A stretch of DNA of 64,000 bases from Zizania palustris (GCA_019279435.1 JAAALK010000081.1:24359903-24423902), one strand, 5' to 3'; counted from the first letter of the stretch, positions 1 to 11,238 are shown. The notes: generated from the sequence alone by a model not told the origin. Translations and numbers: made by a program.

Positions 1-165
1 CCGTCTATTAGTTATTCATCTTGCATTATTGAAATATAGACCAATGTGTTGCAGCTAGCTGCTAATATATAGTTGGAGAAGAAAGTGACACCATGGAATA
101 TAATGTTTCCCATTTTGCCCTTTGTGAGCATCATATGATGAAAGTGGTGGTTGACTAATGTACGA

Positions 166-366
166 GTTAAATAATATATATTTTTTTAAAAAAAATCAAA
201 TTTGTATGCCCATTTCAAAAAATTGCAGAAGTAGTATGCGGTCGGCACTCGAAGTGCCAACTGGAGCTGACGTGGCATCCGGTCGGCACCGTATGTTATT
301 TTTGCAAATTTTTCAGATGGACATATGTATTTGAATTTTTTTAAAAAAATATTATTTTTTTTAAAA
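166..366. repeat. MITE-like inverted-repeat element
   Basis: The two ends are mutual inverted repeats: a T-run/A-run followed by CAAATTTGTATGCCCAT on the left, and ATGGACATATGTATTTGAA followed by a T-run/A-run on the right. The GC-richer centre (around 240-290) contains GTCGGCAC twice. The palindromic design and small size fit a non-autonomous DNA element. The superfamily is not assigned because AT-rich flanks hide any target-site duplication. Confidence 0.5.
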
Positions 367-1510
367 AAATCTTTTGAGTGTTGTACGAAGCGAAGAACTC
401 CATTTCATATAAGGGCATTTTAGTCATTTAGATAATAACATTTGTTTGCGTTGGCATATTACATTTGCCCAAGTCAACAGTGCCACATAAAAAAAATTTA
501 CTTTGAAATCCTAGATTGCTTTCAAATTGCAGAAATTTAAACATCTCAAATTCGAATGGAACCAAGAAGATAGGCAATGCAAAGCACTTTGCCCATTTAT
601 TGCCTTGCTAACTCCTTCCTGTCGCTCGATCCTCACTGTCGTGCGTCAATGCACACCCGAGTCAAATTATTTTCAATCTAACAAATTATAAACTTATTTT
701 GGCTCCACATCAGCAATTGGGACGCATTCACGTTTGAAAATTAGATTTGAAATCCTCGCCGGACTCATGCAGAGACGCAGATCGACGCGTCGATGGATTC
801 AACAGCTAGTAGTAGTAGCCGGATGAGTTCATCTACCAGAGGACCACTTCACCTGCAGAAACGGGATTAACCGTGCAGACATATTCCCATCCATCACTAG
901 CTTGAACCATTCGAACAATCAGCAGCAAGCAGCTCAGTAAATTTCCCACTGTGAATGCTCGCTCGCAGCTGTTCGCGTTAGCGATCGAGCTAAGCATTGT
1001 GCATGCATGCATGTAGCTGCTGCTGTAGTAGCATCACCGACAGCAGCTGCAGATTAAGAATGGACGGATCCAAGATCATGTCATGAACAGTGACCCTGAA
1101 AGATACAACCCATGAGCTGCAGTTTTTTTTTTTGCATCGTCTCTGAAATCTCAGCATGCAAGTTAAGTCAGAAATTTAGATTCTTTAATACACCTCTGAT
1201 CCATAGCAACTGAATGCTCAGCTCATCATGAACTGCTGCAGTGCTGCTAGACTTTAAGTCAATGACACCAACTAAGAAACAAAAATGGAGTTGAGGAAAA
1301 TGAGAAAAAAATGGAAATTGAGTTCAGTTCAGTTGAGTTGAGTTGAGTTCAGTTCACCTATGATGCATGTTCTCCCGAAGTTCATGCTTGCTCCCCTACA
1401 TTATGACAAGGAAAAAAGAAAAGGGAAAAAAGATGATAATAAAAGTTGCGTTTTTTTAGCTCTCTGCTTCGATGGAACAGTGAAATGGCAATGCTGTTTG
1501 CTATGCTAGG
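367..1510. other. Gene-free 3' flank of the ZF-HD gene
   Basis: No coding signal is seen. The stretch lies downstream of the stop codon of the minus-strand ZF-HD gene, so the part nearest 1510 probably holds its 3' UTR. It includes a short GAGTT/CAGTT-type repeat at about 1318-1358 and otherwise ordinary intergenic DNA. Confidence 0.5.
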
Positions 1511-2623
1511 TCACTCCAGCTTCAGCGACGGCGGGGAGGAGTCTGCGCCGGGGTGGCAGGATGGCCCCGGCTGCTTTGGCATTGGCATTGGCATTGGAGG
1601 TGACGGCATCGCCATGGTAGTCGGCGCCGGTGTGCGCTGCTGCGGCGGCGAGGACGGGAGCGGCTTCTTGGCAAGGTTGTGCTTGTTGTTGTGCATCCAG
1701 ACCTTGAGGACGCGGCGCTTGACGCCGATCTCCTGGCAGAAGTGGTGCACCATGGCGTCGTCGAGCTTCTGCAGGCGCCAACCGACGTGCTCGGCGAAAT
1801 CCAGCATGCGGGCCTTCTGCTCGGCGGTGAACTTGGTGCGGAACCGCTTCTTGGACGACGAGGAGCCACCCGAGCCGCGTGCGGCGGCTGCGGCAGCGGC
1901 AGCGGCGCTGCCCATGGCGCCTCCGAAACCGCCGCCGACGCCGTCCATCTCCTCGGACTCCGACGTGTGGACCATGTTCAGCGGCATGATGATCTGGTGG
2001 TGGTGTCCGTGCGGATGGAGCGGCGGCGGGAGCGCGCGCGCCGCGGCGTAGGCGCCGCCGTACTGGTCGGCGGTGACTAGGAGGCCACTGCCACCGCCGC
2101 CGCCGTTCTTGTGGAGGTGCGACATGGCGGGGCCGAGGAGGTGGCGGCTGCCGGCGCGGTAGCCGTGCCCGTGCGCGGCACAGCTGTCGCCGTCGAAGTC
2201 GTCGATCTCCTTGCGGTGGAAGTTGCGGTGGCAGCCGCAGGCGGAGCACTTGAGCGCCTCCAGCGAGCCCTCCTCGCCGCTGGGCATGAACTCGCCGCAC
2301 CCATCGGTTGCGTTGCCGCCGATGGCCGCCGCGTGGTTCTTGAGGCACTCCCTGTACTTCACCGGCGCCGAGCCTCCGCCAACGCCAGCTCCGGCCACCA
2401 CCATCACCCCGCGCCTCTTGGCCGCCGAGCTATCCTCCGGCGCGGCAGGCGGCGAAACCAGCGCCTGAGACTGAGGCTGCTGCCCATTGTTGCTGGCATG
2501 CTCATGGTGGAGCTCCAAGACGTGTCCGCCACCGCCGCCGCGGTGCGGGCCCATGCCGCCGTACGGCGAGGCGACAGCGTGCATTGGGATCGGCAGCTCA
2601 CCTTGCGTCCCAGAAAGATCCAT
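1511..2623 (-). CDS. Zinc-finger homeodomain (ZF-HD) transcription factor
   Basis: Single-exon gene for a 370-residue nuclear DNA-binding protein. The ZF-HD dimerisation zinc finger spans residues ~88-138, starting VKYRECLKNHAA and continuing with the expected DGCGEFMP, KCSACGCHRNFHR Cys/His pattern. The C-terminal homeodomain spans ~258-317 (KKRFRTKFT, then KVWMHNNKHN); Met after VW, where most homeodomains have Phe-Gln, is typical of this family. Between them lie His-rich, Gly-rich and poly-Ala stretches. The frame is open further upstream, but the Met at 2623 (MDLSGTQGELP) is chosen because the extension is low-complexity leader, reading poly-Glu and hydrophobic runs. Family members bind ATTA-type sites and act in development and stress responses. 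A Pack-MULE sits 268 bp upstream of this start. From memory it resembles rice OsZHD4 or its chromosome 12 paralogue OsZHD3, so no symbol is assigned. Confidence 0.95.
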   Translation of the reverse strand: MDLSGTQGELPIPMHAVASPYGGMGPHRGGGGGHVLELHHEHASNNGQQPQSQALVSPPAAPEDSSAAKRRGVMVVAGAGVGGGSAPVKYRECLKNHAAAIGGNATDGCGEFMPSGEEGSLEALKCSACGCHRNFHRKEIDDFDGDSCAAHGHGYRAGSRHLLGPAMSHLHKNGGGGGSGLLVTADQYGGAYAAARALPPPLHPHGHHHQIIMPLNMVHTSESEEMDGVGGGFGGAMGSAAAAAAAAARGSGGSSSSKKRFRTKFTAEQKARMLDFAEHVGWRLQKLDDAMVHHFCQEIGVKRRVLKVWMHNNKHNLAKKPLPSSPPQQRTPAPTTMAMPSPPMPMPMPKQPGPSCHPGADSSPPSLKLE

Positions 2624-2891
2624 CCTTTCTTCCTCCTCCTCTTCTTCTTCCTGCCGCCTCTCTGCAACTGCAAAGATCCTTCTTGCTGCTGCTTCTGTTC
2701 TTGTCTGCAGCTGCACAATGGAAACCATGAGAGCAAGAAAAGGCCAATGGCACCTAAAACCCACAAGGATGCAACAAAATTCAGTGTTTCTTGGGACTCT
2801 CAACAATGCACTAAAGAAAGAGAGGAGAGAGAGAGAGAGAATTGAGCAAGAGAGCCAAAGTGGAGAACAAAAAGGGAGCTGAGCTGAGCTG
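2624..2891 (-). promoter_or_regulatory. ZF-HD 5' leader / proximal region, CT-rich
   Basis: On the gene strand this segment carries GAA/GAG-rich sequence next to the ATG and a CTCTCTCTCT tract at about 2820-2842, typical of grass 5' UTRs. It ends at the target-site duplication of the Pack-MULE. The native leader or promoter continues at 4102 beyond the element. Confidence 0.5.
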
Positions 2892-3056
2892 GAGGTTTTT
2901 GCACACATAGCACCAGCATCGTTGGGCTTCGCCAAAATAGCATCCCAACAATGCCAATTGGAAAAATAGCATTATAATGGTTGGCAATTTGAACATTTGG
3001 CATCGGACTCAATTAAACAGCATAATCATTTGCTTCTTCCTGTTTTGCCCCTGCCT
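2892..3056 (+). repeat. Pack-MULE left terminal inverted repeat
   Basis: A 165-bp TIR matching the reverse complement of 3938-4101 almost perfectly. In the minus-strand reading it supplies the last residues and the stop codon of the internal chimeric ORF. Confidence 0.93.
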
Positions 3057-4017
3057 GCAATAAGTCTGTGATGGTCTTCGTGGAGGTGGTGGTGCTCGTC
3101 GGCCGGAGCGCTCTCATTGGGCTGGCCAGCGCCGCCCACGCCCAACTCCGGTGGCTCCGGCCGCCCGACTTCTTCGCGCTGCCACCGCCGGCTGCGGCAG
3201 CGCCCTCTGCTGCGGAGAGCCAGTAGGACGAGGAGGTGGGGCCCATGCCGCCAAAGAACTCGGCGCACTTGATCCGGTGCTGATGCTCGTACACGTCGTC
3301 GTCCTCGTCCTCGTCGGCTCCGTCGTCGCCGCCCAGGTGGCCGAGCGAGCGCATCTTGTTGGGCTTGGGTTCGCGCTGGGACTCGACACGCCGGAGCGTG
3401 CAGTCGCCGAACCCGTTGGAGATGCGCTCCAGAAAGTCGCCGGAGAAGCTGCGGCTGCCGCACCCTACGGAGCGCGACCGCGCCACCTTCCGCCCGAAGG
3501 ATGACGACGACGACACCTGGCTCGGGCTATCCGGTTCGCCGATAACCTCGAGCCTCCGGGCCGACGCCGACGATGTGACCGCGCGCGGCGGCTGTTCATG
3601 TGCGCTGGCGCCGCCGGGAGCGGACCCACCTCGGGACGCCCACGCCACAGACGCCACCGATACTGACTTCCTCCTCGCGGCGGCGCCTCCGTTGGTGTAC
3701 ATTGTTGATGTGGCTGCCTGGTGCGTGTACGGCGACGAGGACGAGAGGTACAGGAAGGACCAGAAGCTCTTCTTCCGCGGGCTCTCGGCCGTCACGGACG
3801 AGACCGACGACGATAAGTGCTCTTCGGGCCTCGGCGCCACCGACTTGCTCCGCTTCAGCCCACCGCCGGCCAGAGCCACCGACGCAGAGGAAGACGTATA
3901 CGACGACGAGCGGGCGCATCTGTTCGATCTAAGACTTAGGCAGGGGCAAAACAGGAAGAAGCAAATGATTATGCTGTTTAATTGAGTCCGATGCCAAATG
4001 TTCAAATTGCCAACCAT
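3013..4017 (-). CDS. Chimeric ORF of the Pack-MULE (captured uncharacterised plant protein fragment)
   Basis: An uninterrupted 334-codon ORF. Residues 1-28 (MVGNLNIWHRTQ..., ending in a hydrophobic IIICFFLF stretch) are read from the right TIR. Residues ~30-321 come from the captured segment, and the last ~13 residues and stop are read from the left TIR. The captured part is Ser/Arg-rich with SRSVGCGSRSFSGDFLERI, GFGDCTLRRVESQRE, an acidic DDGADEDEDDD run and KCAEFFGGM. From memory these motifs resemble an uncharacterised plant family that includes Arabidopsis At1g79060; this is not verified. No function is known. Lack of stops over about 880 captured bases suggests recent capture or some constraint. 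Whether it is transcribed cannot be seen here. Confidence 0.5.
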   Translation of the reverse strand: MVGNLNIWHRTQLNSIIICFFLFCPCLSLRSNRCARSSSYTSSSASVALAGGGLKRSKSVAPRPEEHLSSSVSSVTAESPRKKSFWSFLYLSSSSPYTHQAATSTMYTNGGAAARRKSVSVASVAWASRGGSAPGGASAHEQPPRAVTSSASARRLEVIGEPDSPSQVSSSSSFGRKVARSRSVGCGSRSFSGDFLERISNGFGDCTLRRVESQREPKPNKMRSLGHLGGDDGADEDEDDDVYEHQHRIKCAEFFGGMGPTSSSYWLSAAEGAAAAGGGSAKKSGGRSHRSWAWAALASPMRALRPTSTTTSTKTITDLLQAGAKQEEANDYAV

Positions 4018-4101
4018 TATAATGCTATTTTTCTAATTGGCATCGTTGGGATGCTATTTGGCGAAGCCCAACGATGCCGGTGCTATGTGTGCAAAAACCT
4101 C
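3938..4101 (-). repeat. Pack-MULE right terminal inverted repeat
   Basis: A 164-bp TIR, the inverted partner of 2892-3056. It provides the ATG at 4017-4015 of the chimeric ORF. Confidence 0.93.
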
Positions 4102-4781
4102 GCTGAGCTGAGGTGCATGGTGTGGCCTGGGGATCATGGGGACCTTATCAAGAAGAAACTAGTTGCAAACCCCAAGATAGTAGAGGTAAGTGACCTGATT
4201 AATAAAATTATACACTACCAAATACATATACATATATACAAATAAAATTATACTCTTACTGTCATGTCATATCTAGCCTCCTTGTAGTACTTTCTTGGGC
4301 TCTTCCCCATGCAAACAAGATCAGAAGAAGAATAAGGGAAGAAGCTCTGCTAAGCTAAGCTCCACTCAGCACTCACTTAGTCAGTTCACTAGTGATTGAT
4401 TACCTTGTGGATGAACAGTGAGCTTGTTCTTTTTTTACAGCTTTACTGAACTACTACCCAGTTCAAAACCACCAGTGCAAGTCTTTTTTTTTTCTTTGTG
4501 GCTATCTGTGTATGTATGGAGTCTGGACCAGACCACATACACACTACACCACACAGAGACAACACAAGAGACACACATACATGACATACCTCTTCTCCTC
4601 CCCTTAACACACACACAGAGAGACAGCAACAAGAGCTACAAACTAAGGAGGGGGAGGAGGAGCTCCCATGAATGCAGAGATGTTTCTGTGTTTGTTTGTG
4701 TGAGGAGAGTAGAGACCACCTACACTACAGTTGCAGCTATTTTTTTCCATGCAGTTGTTTGAGCATGAGAGACAAGAGTGA

Positions 4782-4782
<1 letters not shown>

Positions 4783-4820
<38 letters not shown>
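4783..4820. repeat. Compound microsatellite (GT)n(GA)n
   Basis: An uninterrupted run of GT dinucleotides passes directly into GA dinucleotides. It is likely polymorphic between accessions. Confidence 0.9.
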
Positions 4821-4821
<1 letters not shown>

Positions 4822-5346
4822 CCAAAAGCAAGGCAACCTTGTAGTGTCAAGGGGTAATCAGAGAGGACAAAGAAGGGGCAAGGCCTCAGCTTCTTCCACC
4901 ATTGCAGTGATGAAGTGAAGTGACCAGGCTGTAGGTTAGTCTAGGGCACTCACTCACTCACTCACTCACTAACTCACCCAGTCACCCCACCTCCACCCCA
5001 AGTGGCCATAAAAGAAGAACAAGAGAATGGAAAGATGGAGCTCTGCACTTATGGAGGAGGGGCTTAGCTACAGAGATAGAGAGAGGATGATGGAGGGGGA
5101 GAAAAGGTCAGGGAAGCTGAAGCTCAGCAAAGGCTACACTGCTAGTGCTAGAGCAAGGATGAGATCATATGAGAGCCCTCATTTTCCTTCAGCTGTGCTT
5201 GCATGTGAAAGAGATGGAAGAAGAGACTGATGAAGAAAAGATGGAGGAGAAAACAACAATAAAAAGAATTAGCAGCAGCAGAGTCTGGTGCTTGCTTTGC
5301 TTGCACTATCAGGAATTCATGCTTACTTCAGACAGAGATAGAAGAT

Positions 5347-5347
5347 C

Positions 5348-5386
<39 letters not shown>

Positions 5387-5414
5387 AGAGGATGAGAGAG
5401 AGAGAGAGAGAGAG
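5347..5414. repeat. GA microsatellite tract
   Basis: About 68 bp of nearly pure GA repeat broken only by GGA and GGATGA interruptions. It lies about 2.7 kb upstream of the ZF-HD start (about 1.5 kb once the Pack-MULE is removed). Confidence 0.9.
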
Positions 5415-5500
5415 GCTGTGGTGTGTCAGGAGGAAGGACATGGAGCAGCACCAGCTGCATGCCTCCACTGTGATTTTCATTTGTTTATTTAAACACCAAA

Positions 5501-5711
5501 AAATGATAGTATTTTCCCTCTCATTTCTTTTGGCAGGACTAGAGAGACAGACTATAACTGAAAAGAATAAAGAAAATGGAGTTTGACGCTTAAGTTAATG
5601 CTCTCATGGGCTCTATCTATGCATGTATATATGTTCACAAAACTCTTGTGCTCCATATTTACTTCTCACGCATAAGCAGCCCTAATATCAATTCTGTTGT
5701 CAGATCATATT

Positions 5712-5748
<37 letters not shown>

Positions 5749-8010
5749 GAAACTGGACAGTAACACAAAACTATAAGGAAATCGTAGCCATCGCAAAGGC
5801 CCAAATGCCCATACTTTTCTGTTGCTTTTGACGTTAACAGGACGAAACCATGACAAGCCAGACAGACAGAGACGCAATCCTTGGTGGCCTGAAACGCGCC
5901 ACGTAATCTACTGGTAAAACTCAGCTACAAATGAAGGTGCCAATTGTAGTGGCATAAGTAACAGTATCAGTATCAGTAGCATATCAGCTAGCCATCAGAC
6001 TGTAACACAGGAGGGATACTAGGTTTGTCTGTATCACACAGAGGGTGTATCATTGTGCCCTAAGAGTTGACCACACCACTGACCAATCTTCTACCTTATG
6101 CTTCCTGGAAATGCAACAGTCCAGGTTAGGGTTGGGTGGGGGGGGGGGGGTGGATTAGCTATCTGACTTTCCCTAGCTTCTGGAGGTCAGAGACAAGGGG
6201 GAGAGCAGACAGCCCTGATTAGGGTGTTAATTAATCCAGGCCTAGAGCAGTAAACTAAAACAGTGTAGCTTGCAACAGTGCATGCTGCAAATGATTTGGG
6301 ATGAGTACAAGATGCATGCCATCTCTTTCAGAGATTCTTATCGTTTGGCCATTTGCATGCATGATTTGAGCTGGCTGGCAGTGGCAGTGGCAGTGGCAGT
6401 GTGGCACCTACTGCTGCATCAGCTCACCTTGGGGTGAGCAAAGGTATTACAGTCCTCAGGCTTTGGATCCTGAAACTTTTTTGGGGGTCTCTGAATGAGA
6501 TGCTGGGTGTGCATGCATGCATGCTTAGAACACTGATGAGTGTAGTGAGTGAGGTGGTGCTACTAGCTGCTGTCCTCACACTGCACAACATTCCCCTGCC
6601 TGCCTACAAAGAAAATTGGCAAGCCTTTCTTTGGCACCAGCAAACCAATATATACTAGTTTAGATGTATCTCACTGTGTTATTATTTTGTATCCGACGAT
6701 GACGATCCAAAGCACGTGCGTTAAATGGAAACCAGAGCCATGATTTGAACACCGTCGGATACATAATAATGACGTGCGTCGTGTATGTTACTCTATGTCG
6801 TGTATCCGGTATGCACCCAATTTTTTTATTAAATTATCGCCTCGGAATTAGATTCTCCTTTTTTCTCCTGTGGGGAGAAAGGTCCTAATCACTTCTTTTG
6901 GTGGTGAATATATAAAGTTGCTAAGCATGTAAAGTGCACACTGAATGATCTTTAAGGTGCAAACAAGACACCTTCCTTTTTCTTTCTGTATCAACTGAAT
7001 GTCCCCTAGATCTTGAAGAATGTTCACCCTAGATATGATCTTTGGAACAATATAAGGCTGGATGATCCAAGAATATCTCTCTCAAGGGGGGAAAAGATTA
7101 AAGATGCATGGATCCCTAGCTTTTTCTGAATTTTTATTTTTTTTCTATGTTTATTTTTTCCTTCTTCATGCATGCATGCATGCACATCAGCTGGTTTATT
7201 CCTAGCTCTGGTGTTTGCAATTATGTGTATTCTTGCTTGCTTTCTTGCTTCCTTTTTTATTTTGATTTTTCATCTCATCTTTGCAGATCCTTATCACTTT
7301 ATTCTTCACTACCTAGCTGCTTTATTCTGACTTAAACTTCATTGCCTGCACCTTTTGCTAGCCTCCTTTTTGTTTCCTAGGTCATTTGTTCATCTTTAAG
7401 ATATGTTTGATGGTTTTGGATGTTGATGAGTAGAGGCAACTGAATTTCTAGGACCATACACCTTAATGTTGATGAGTAGAATATTTTAAAAAAAGTTTCA
7501 AAAATTTATTATTACATAACTAGAGATGGATATCTTGGTACAAAGGAGTGTTTCTAAGCCAAATAAATTGTTTTCCAAGTCTTACTTTCCCATGTCATGC
7601 AAGACTAATAAGTAATTAATTATCAAAAACATGCTAAGTCAATTTTGATCAAACTAGTTACTGAGAGATTTAGGAAGACAATAACTTATGATATTTGTAT
7701 GACATTCATATTCTGCCTAAATTTCGGCATACCGGTTTTTAGATTATGAGGTTTATAGGGAGGGTATAAGAGTAAGTACTAAATACTGATTTTGCTTGGG
7801 CTTGGGTTTGGGCTGGGCCTAGTCACATGGGTTTGGGGCCTTAATTGCAATTCCAAATGGGCCTTATATATATGGAGAATAATACCTTCAGGGCTTGGCC
7901 TTCATATGGCACTAGCAGGCGGGGTTTGGGCCTACGTGTAAGTGACACATGCAGGCGTAAACCCCGAAGATACATTTTTCTTACGTCATCCAATTAAGTT
8001 TCCTATATAG
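5501..8010. other. Gene-free intergenic region
   Basis: No exon-like coding sequence is seen. It contains an (AT)n microsatellite at 5716-5746, a G-run at about 6138-6150, GCAGTG repeats near 6380-6400 and several TGCATGCA runs. The short ORFs are random-looking. Confidence 0.6.
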
Positions 8011-9602
8011 AAACATATTATGGTTTTTAGTACATGTTTAGAGATGTTTTAGGAATTGAATTAGGAAAAAAATGAATAAGTAGTCCTTTTGACCTCCTCA
8101 ATTTTTGCTCTAGTTTATATGTTAAGACTCCTAATAATCCTCCTCCCGGTTATCGTCGTTGAACGGACATCGGTTTATAGGAAAGTTACCACGATAAATG
8201 GTCTAGTTTCTACTATCATCGGTCCCTATATTACAGTGGCTGACGACGAAAACCACGATGGTTTTGTGAACCCTGCTCTCATATACGATAGTTCTTAGCC
8301 AAGATGTACGATACTTGGTTGGGAAGATCATTGAGACTTAATTGATACATAATTTTACTACCAAAATCACTTATTCCTCATGTAAACTAACATGAACATG
8401 ATGTTATTTAAAAAGAACTTCATATTTTCTGATTTGCTAAAACCATGAAATTTTACAATCACATAATAAACAAACAAACAACAACAATTGTAGAACAAAC
8501 AAGGGCAATACAGATCTTAGAAAACACAATATCTAGAAATCAAAAGAACATTATTACACAAGGAATTGAGTTGTTGTTACCTCTTAACACTTGGAATGCA
8601 GGAAGAATGTTCAAGCTGTTGCAAAACTAAGACAATAAACACACCAAGAAAACAGTTAATCATATATAAGATCATAAGGAAAAAAGCCATGAGCACAAAA
8701 GGAAATCGAAATCAATCATGTAAAACTATACTAATTAACCAACCAATTAAAACAGAGACATATATACCTATTTCCTGGCCTACAGATACGACGGGACTCG
8801 CAACATGGGGAAATGCGACGAGAAGGTCAATATGAAGGCTACCAAATTGATTAGTTCATTAATACTACTATCTAGGAGATATGTCACAACATTAAGTTGT
8901 TGACTTGAACGCTCCACTCATAGTCAACAAAAAATGCCAATTTTGGATTTCAAAACCAAAGCACGGCACAGGGCGGGCATGGTTTGCCAATTCTAGAACG
9001 AAACTACAGTCAACGACGAACATTTTTTTTCATGGGTAGATAATAAAACTAAAATGTTTAATTATGAATATGTAATTGAAAGTTCACTCATTTTCTCTTT
9101 TTTTTTTCACTCGTGACCTATTTATTTTAGCTTGGGATTATAACAATCAAGTTTATAAAAAGTTGAGTTAGACTAGCTTACTTTATTGCTATAATTTATA
9201 CTTTAGATTATAATAAGGTGACGGAATAAGCCGTTTCGTTTGTTTTAGCTTATGAAAATAAGATAAATTATTATAATCCTAAGTTGAAACAAACATGTCC
9301 TCACTCTTTTATTGACATGTGGGTATTATGATCTTATGTTTGTGAGAGAGCGAATGACAAAAATAAAATGGGTAAACTTTCGGTGGTATATATGAAAATT
9401 TCATACAAAACTAAAGCTACTATTTTGTACTCCCTCCATTCATTTTTAAATAACATCGTGACTTTTAACACAACGTTTGACCATTCATCTAATTCAAAAA
9501 CCTTTTTGAAATATTACTTATTTTGTTATAATTATTTTATTATTGAAGATACTTCGATCATAACTTATTTTTTTTCATATTTACATACAATTTTTGAATA
9601 AG
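8011..9602 (+). repeat. Tandem duplication, unit 1 (~1.6 kb)
   Basis: This unit is closely similar to 9637-11238 at a constant offset of about 1626 bp. Shared landmarks include TGGTTTTTAG followed by CATGTTTA, the CTCCTGGTTATCGTCGTTGAAC-like segment, a GTTGTTGACTTGAACGCTCC block and a terminal CTCCCTCCATTC Stowaway-type end. Divergence is spread over substitutions and small indels. No intact protein is encoded; the small ORF near 8089 is not preserved in the other unit. Confidence 0.85.
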
Positions 9603-9636
9603 ACACTTGTCACTGATCATCTTACTTGGAAATTAG

Positions 9637-11238
9637 AAACACATTATGGTTTTTAGTGCATGTTTAAAGTGTTTTAGGAATTGAATTTGGAAGAAATGAA
9701 AAAGTAGTCCTTTTGACCTCCTCAACTTTTGCTCTAGTTTATATGTTACGACTCATGATAATCCTCCTCCTGGTTATCGTCGTTGAACGAACATCGGTTT
9801 CTAGAAAAGTTACTATGATAAATGGTCTAGTTTCTACTATAATCGGTTCCTATATTCTAGTGGCCGACGACGAAAACCATGATGTTTTGTGAACCCTACT
9901 CTCATATATTATAGTTCTTAGCCAAGATATACGATACTTGGTTGGGAAGATCACCGGGGCTTTAATTGATACATAATTTACTACCAAAATCACTTATTCC
10001 TCAGGTAAACTAACATGAACATGATGTTATTCAAAAAAAGAACTTCATATTTTATGATTTGCTAAAACCGCGGAATTTTACATTCACATAATAAACAAAA
10101 ACAACAACAATTGTAGAATATACAAGGACAGTACAAATCTTAGAAAACACAATCTCTAGAAATCAAAAGAACATTATTACACAAGGAATTGAGTTGTTGT
10201 TACCTCTTAACACTTGGAACGCATGAAGAGTGTTCAAGTTGCTGCAAACTAAGACAATAAACGCACCAAGAAAACAGTTATTCATATATAAGATCATAAG
10301 GAAAAAAGCCAGGAGCACAAAAGGAAATCAAAATTCATGATCTAAAACTATACAAATTAACCAACCGATTAAAATTAAAACAGAGACATACATACCTATT
10401 TCCCGGCCTACAGATACAATGGGACTCACAACAGGGGAAATGCGAATGCGACGAGAAGGTCAATATAAAGGCTAGCAAATTGATTAATTCATTAATACTA
10501 CTATCTAGGAGATACGTCACAACATTAAGTTGTTGACTTGAACGCTCCACTCAAAGTCCACGAAAAATGCCAATTTTGAATTTCAAAACCAAAGCACGGC
10601 ACAGGGCGGGCATGGTTTGCCAATTCTGGAACGAAACTACAATCAACAACGGTCGTTTTTTCATGGCTAGATAATAAAACTAAAATGTTTAATTCTGTAT
10701 ATGTAATTTAAAGTTCAATTATTTTCTTTTTTTTCACTCATGACCTATTTATTTTAGCTTGGGATTATAACAACCAAGTTTATAAAAAAGTTAGGTTAGA
10801 CTAGCTTACTTTATTGTTATAATTTGCATTTCAGATTATAATAAACTGACATAATAAAATAAGTTGTTATGTTTTGTTTGTTTCAGCTTATAAAAATAAG
10901 ATGAATTATTGTAGTCCCAAGTTGAAACAAACATGCCCTCACTCTTTCACTGACATGTGGGTTCCACGATCATATGTTTGTGAGAGAGCGAGCTGCAAAA
11001 AGAAAATGGGTAAACTTTCGACAGTATATAAGAAAATTTCCAACAAAACTAAAGCTACTATTTTGTACTCCCTCCATTCATTTTTAAATAACACCATTGA
11101 CTTTTAACACAACGTTTGACCATTCATCTAATTCAAAAACCTTTTGAAATATCACTTATTTTGTTATAATTTATTTTATTATTGAAGATACTTCGATCAT
11201 AACTTATTTTTTTCATATTTACATACAGTTTTTAAATA
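9637..11238 (+). repeat. Tandem duplication, unit 2 (~1.6 kb)
   Basis: Second copy of the unit at 8011-9602, in the same orientation and separated by about 34 bp. Unit 2 runs into a Stowaway-like MITE whose 3' half is missing from unit 1, so the duplication junction falls inside the MITE. Confidence 0.85.

Larger units (their letters stand above)
2892..4101. mobile_element. Pack-MULE (non-autonomous Mutator-like element carrying a gene fragment)
   Basis: This is a 1210-bp element bounded by the 9-bp direct repeat GCTGAGCTG (2883-2891 and 4102-4110), the hallmark length for Mutator-like elements. Its ends are long inverted repeats of 165 and 164 bp beginning GAGGTTTTTGCACACATAG, differing by about three substitutions and one indel. 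The interior (about 3057-3937) is GC-rich, unlike the AT-rich TIRs, and encodes plant protein sequence rather than transposase. It is inserted 268 bp upstream of the ZF-HD start codon, which fits the known tendency of rice Pack-MULEs to insert near gene 5' ends. High TIR identity suggests fairly recent insertion. Confidence 0.93.
4102..5500 (-). promoter_or_regulatory. Displaced upstream region of the ZF-HD gene, rich in GA/CT and GT repeats
   Basis: This stretch continues the native upstream sequence after the Pack-MULE. It contains a (CACT)n run at about 4948-4974, (GT)n(GA)n at 4783-4820 and a long GA tract at 5347-5414, which read as CT repeats on the gene strand. CT/GA repeats are common in plant core promoters and 5' UTRs. 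Short ORFs here are low-complexity and are not called. The transcription start cannot be placed. Confidence 0.45.

Noticed and set aside
2111..2845. Plus-strand ORFs of up to 244 codons opposite the ZF-HD gene
   Set aside because: GC-rich antisense shadows of the real exon, with no domain.
8089..8298. 69-codon ORF with a hydrophobic N-terminus
   Set aside because: The tandem copy at about 9715-9930 does not preserve the frame, so there is no sign of selection.
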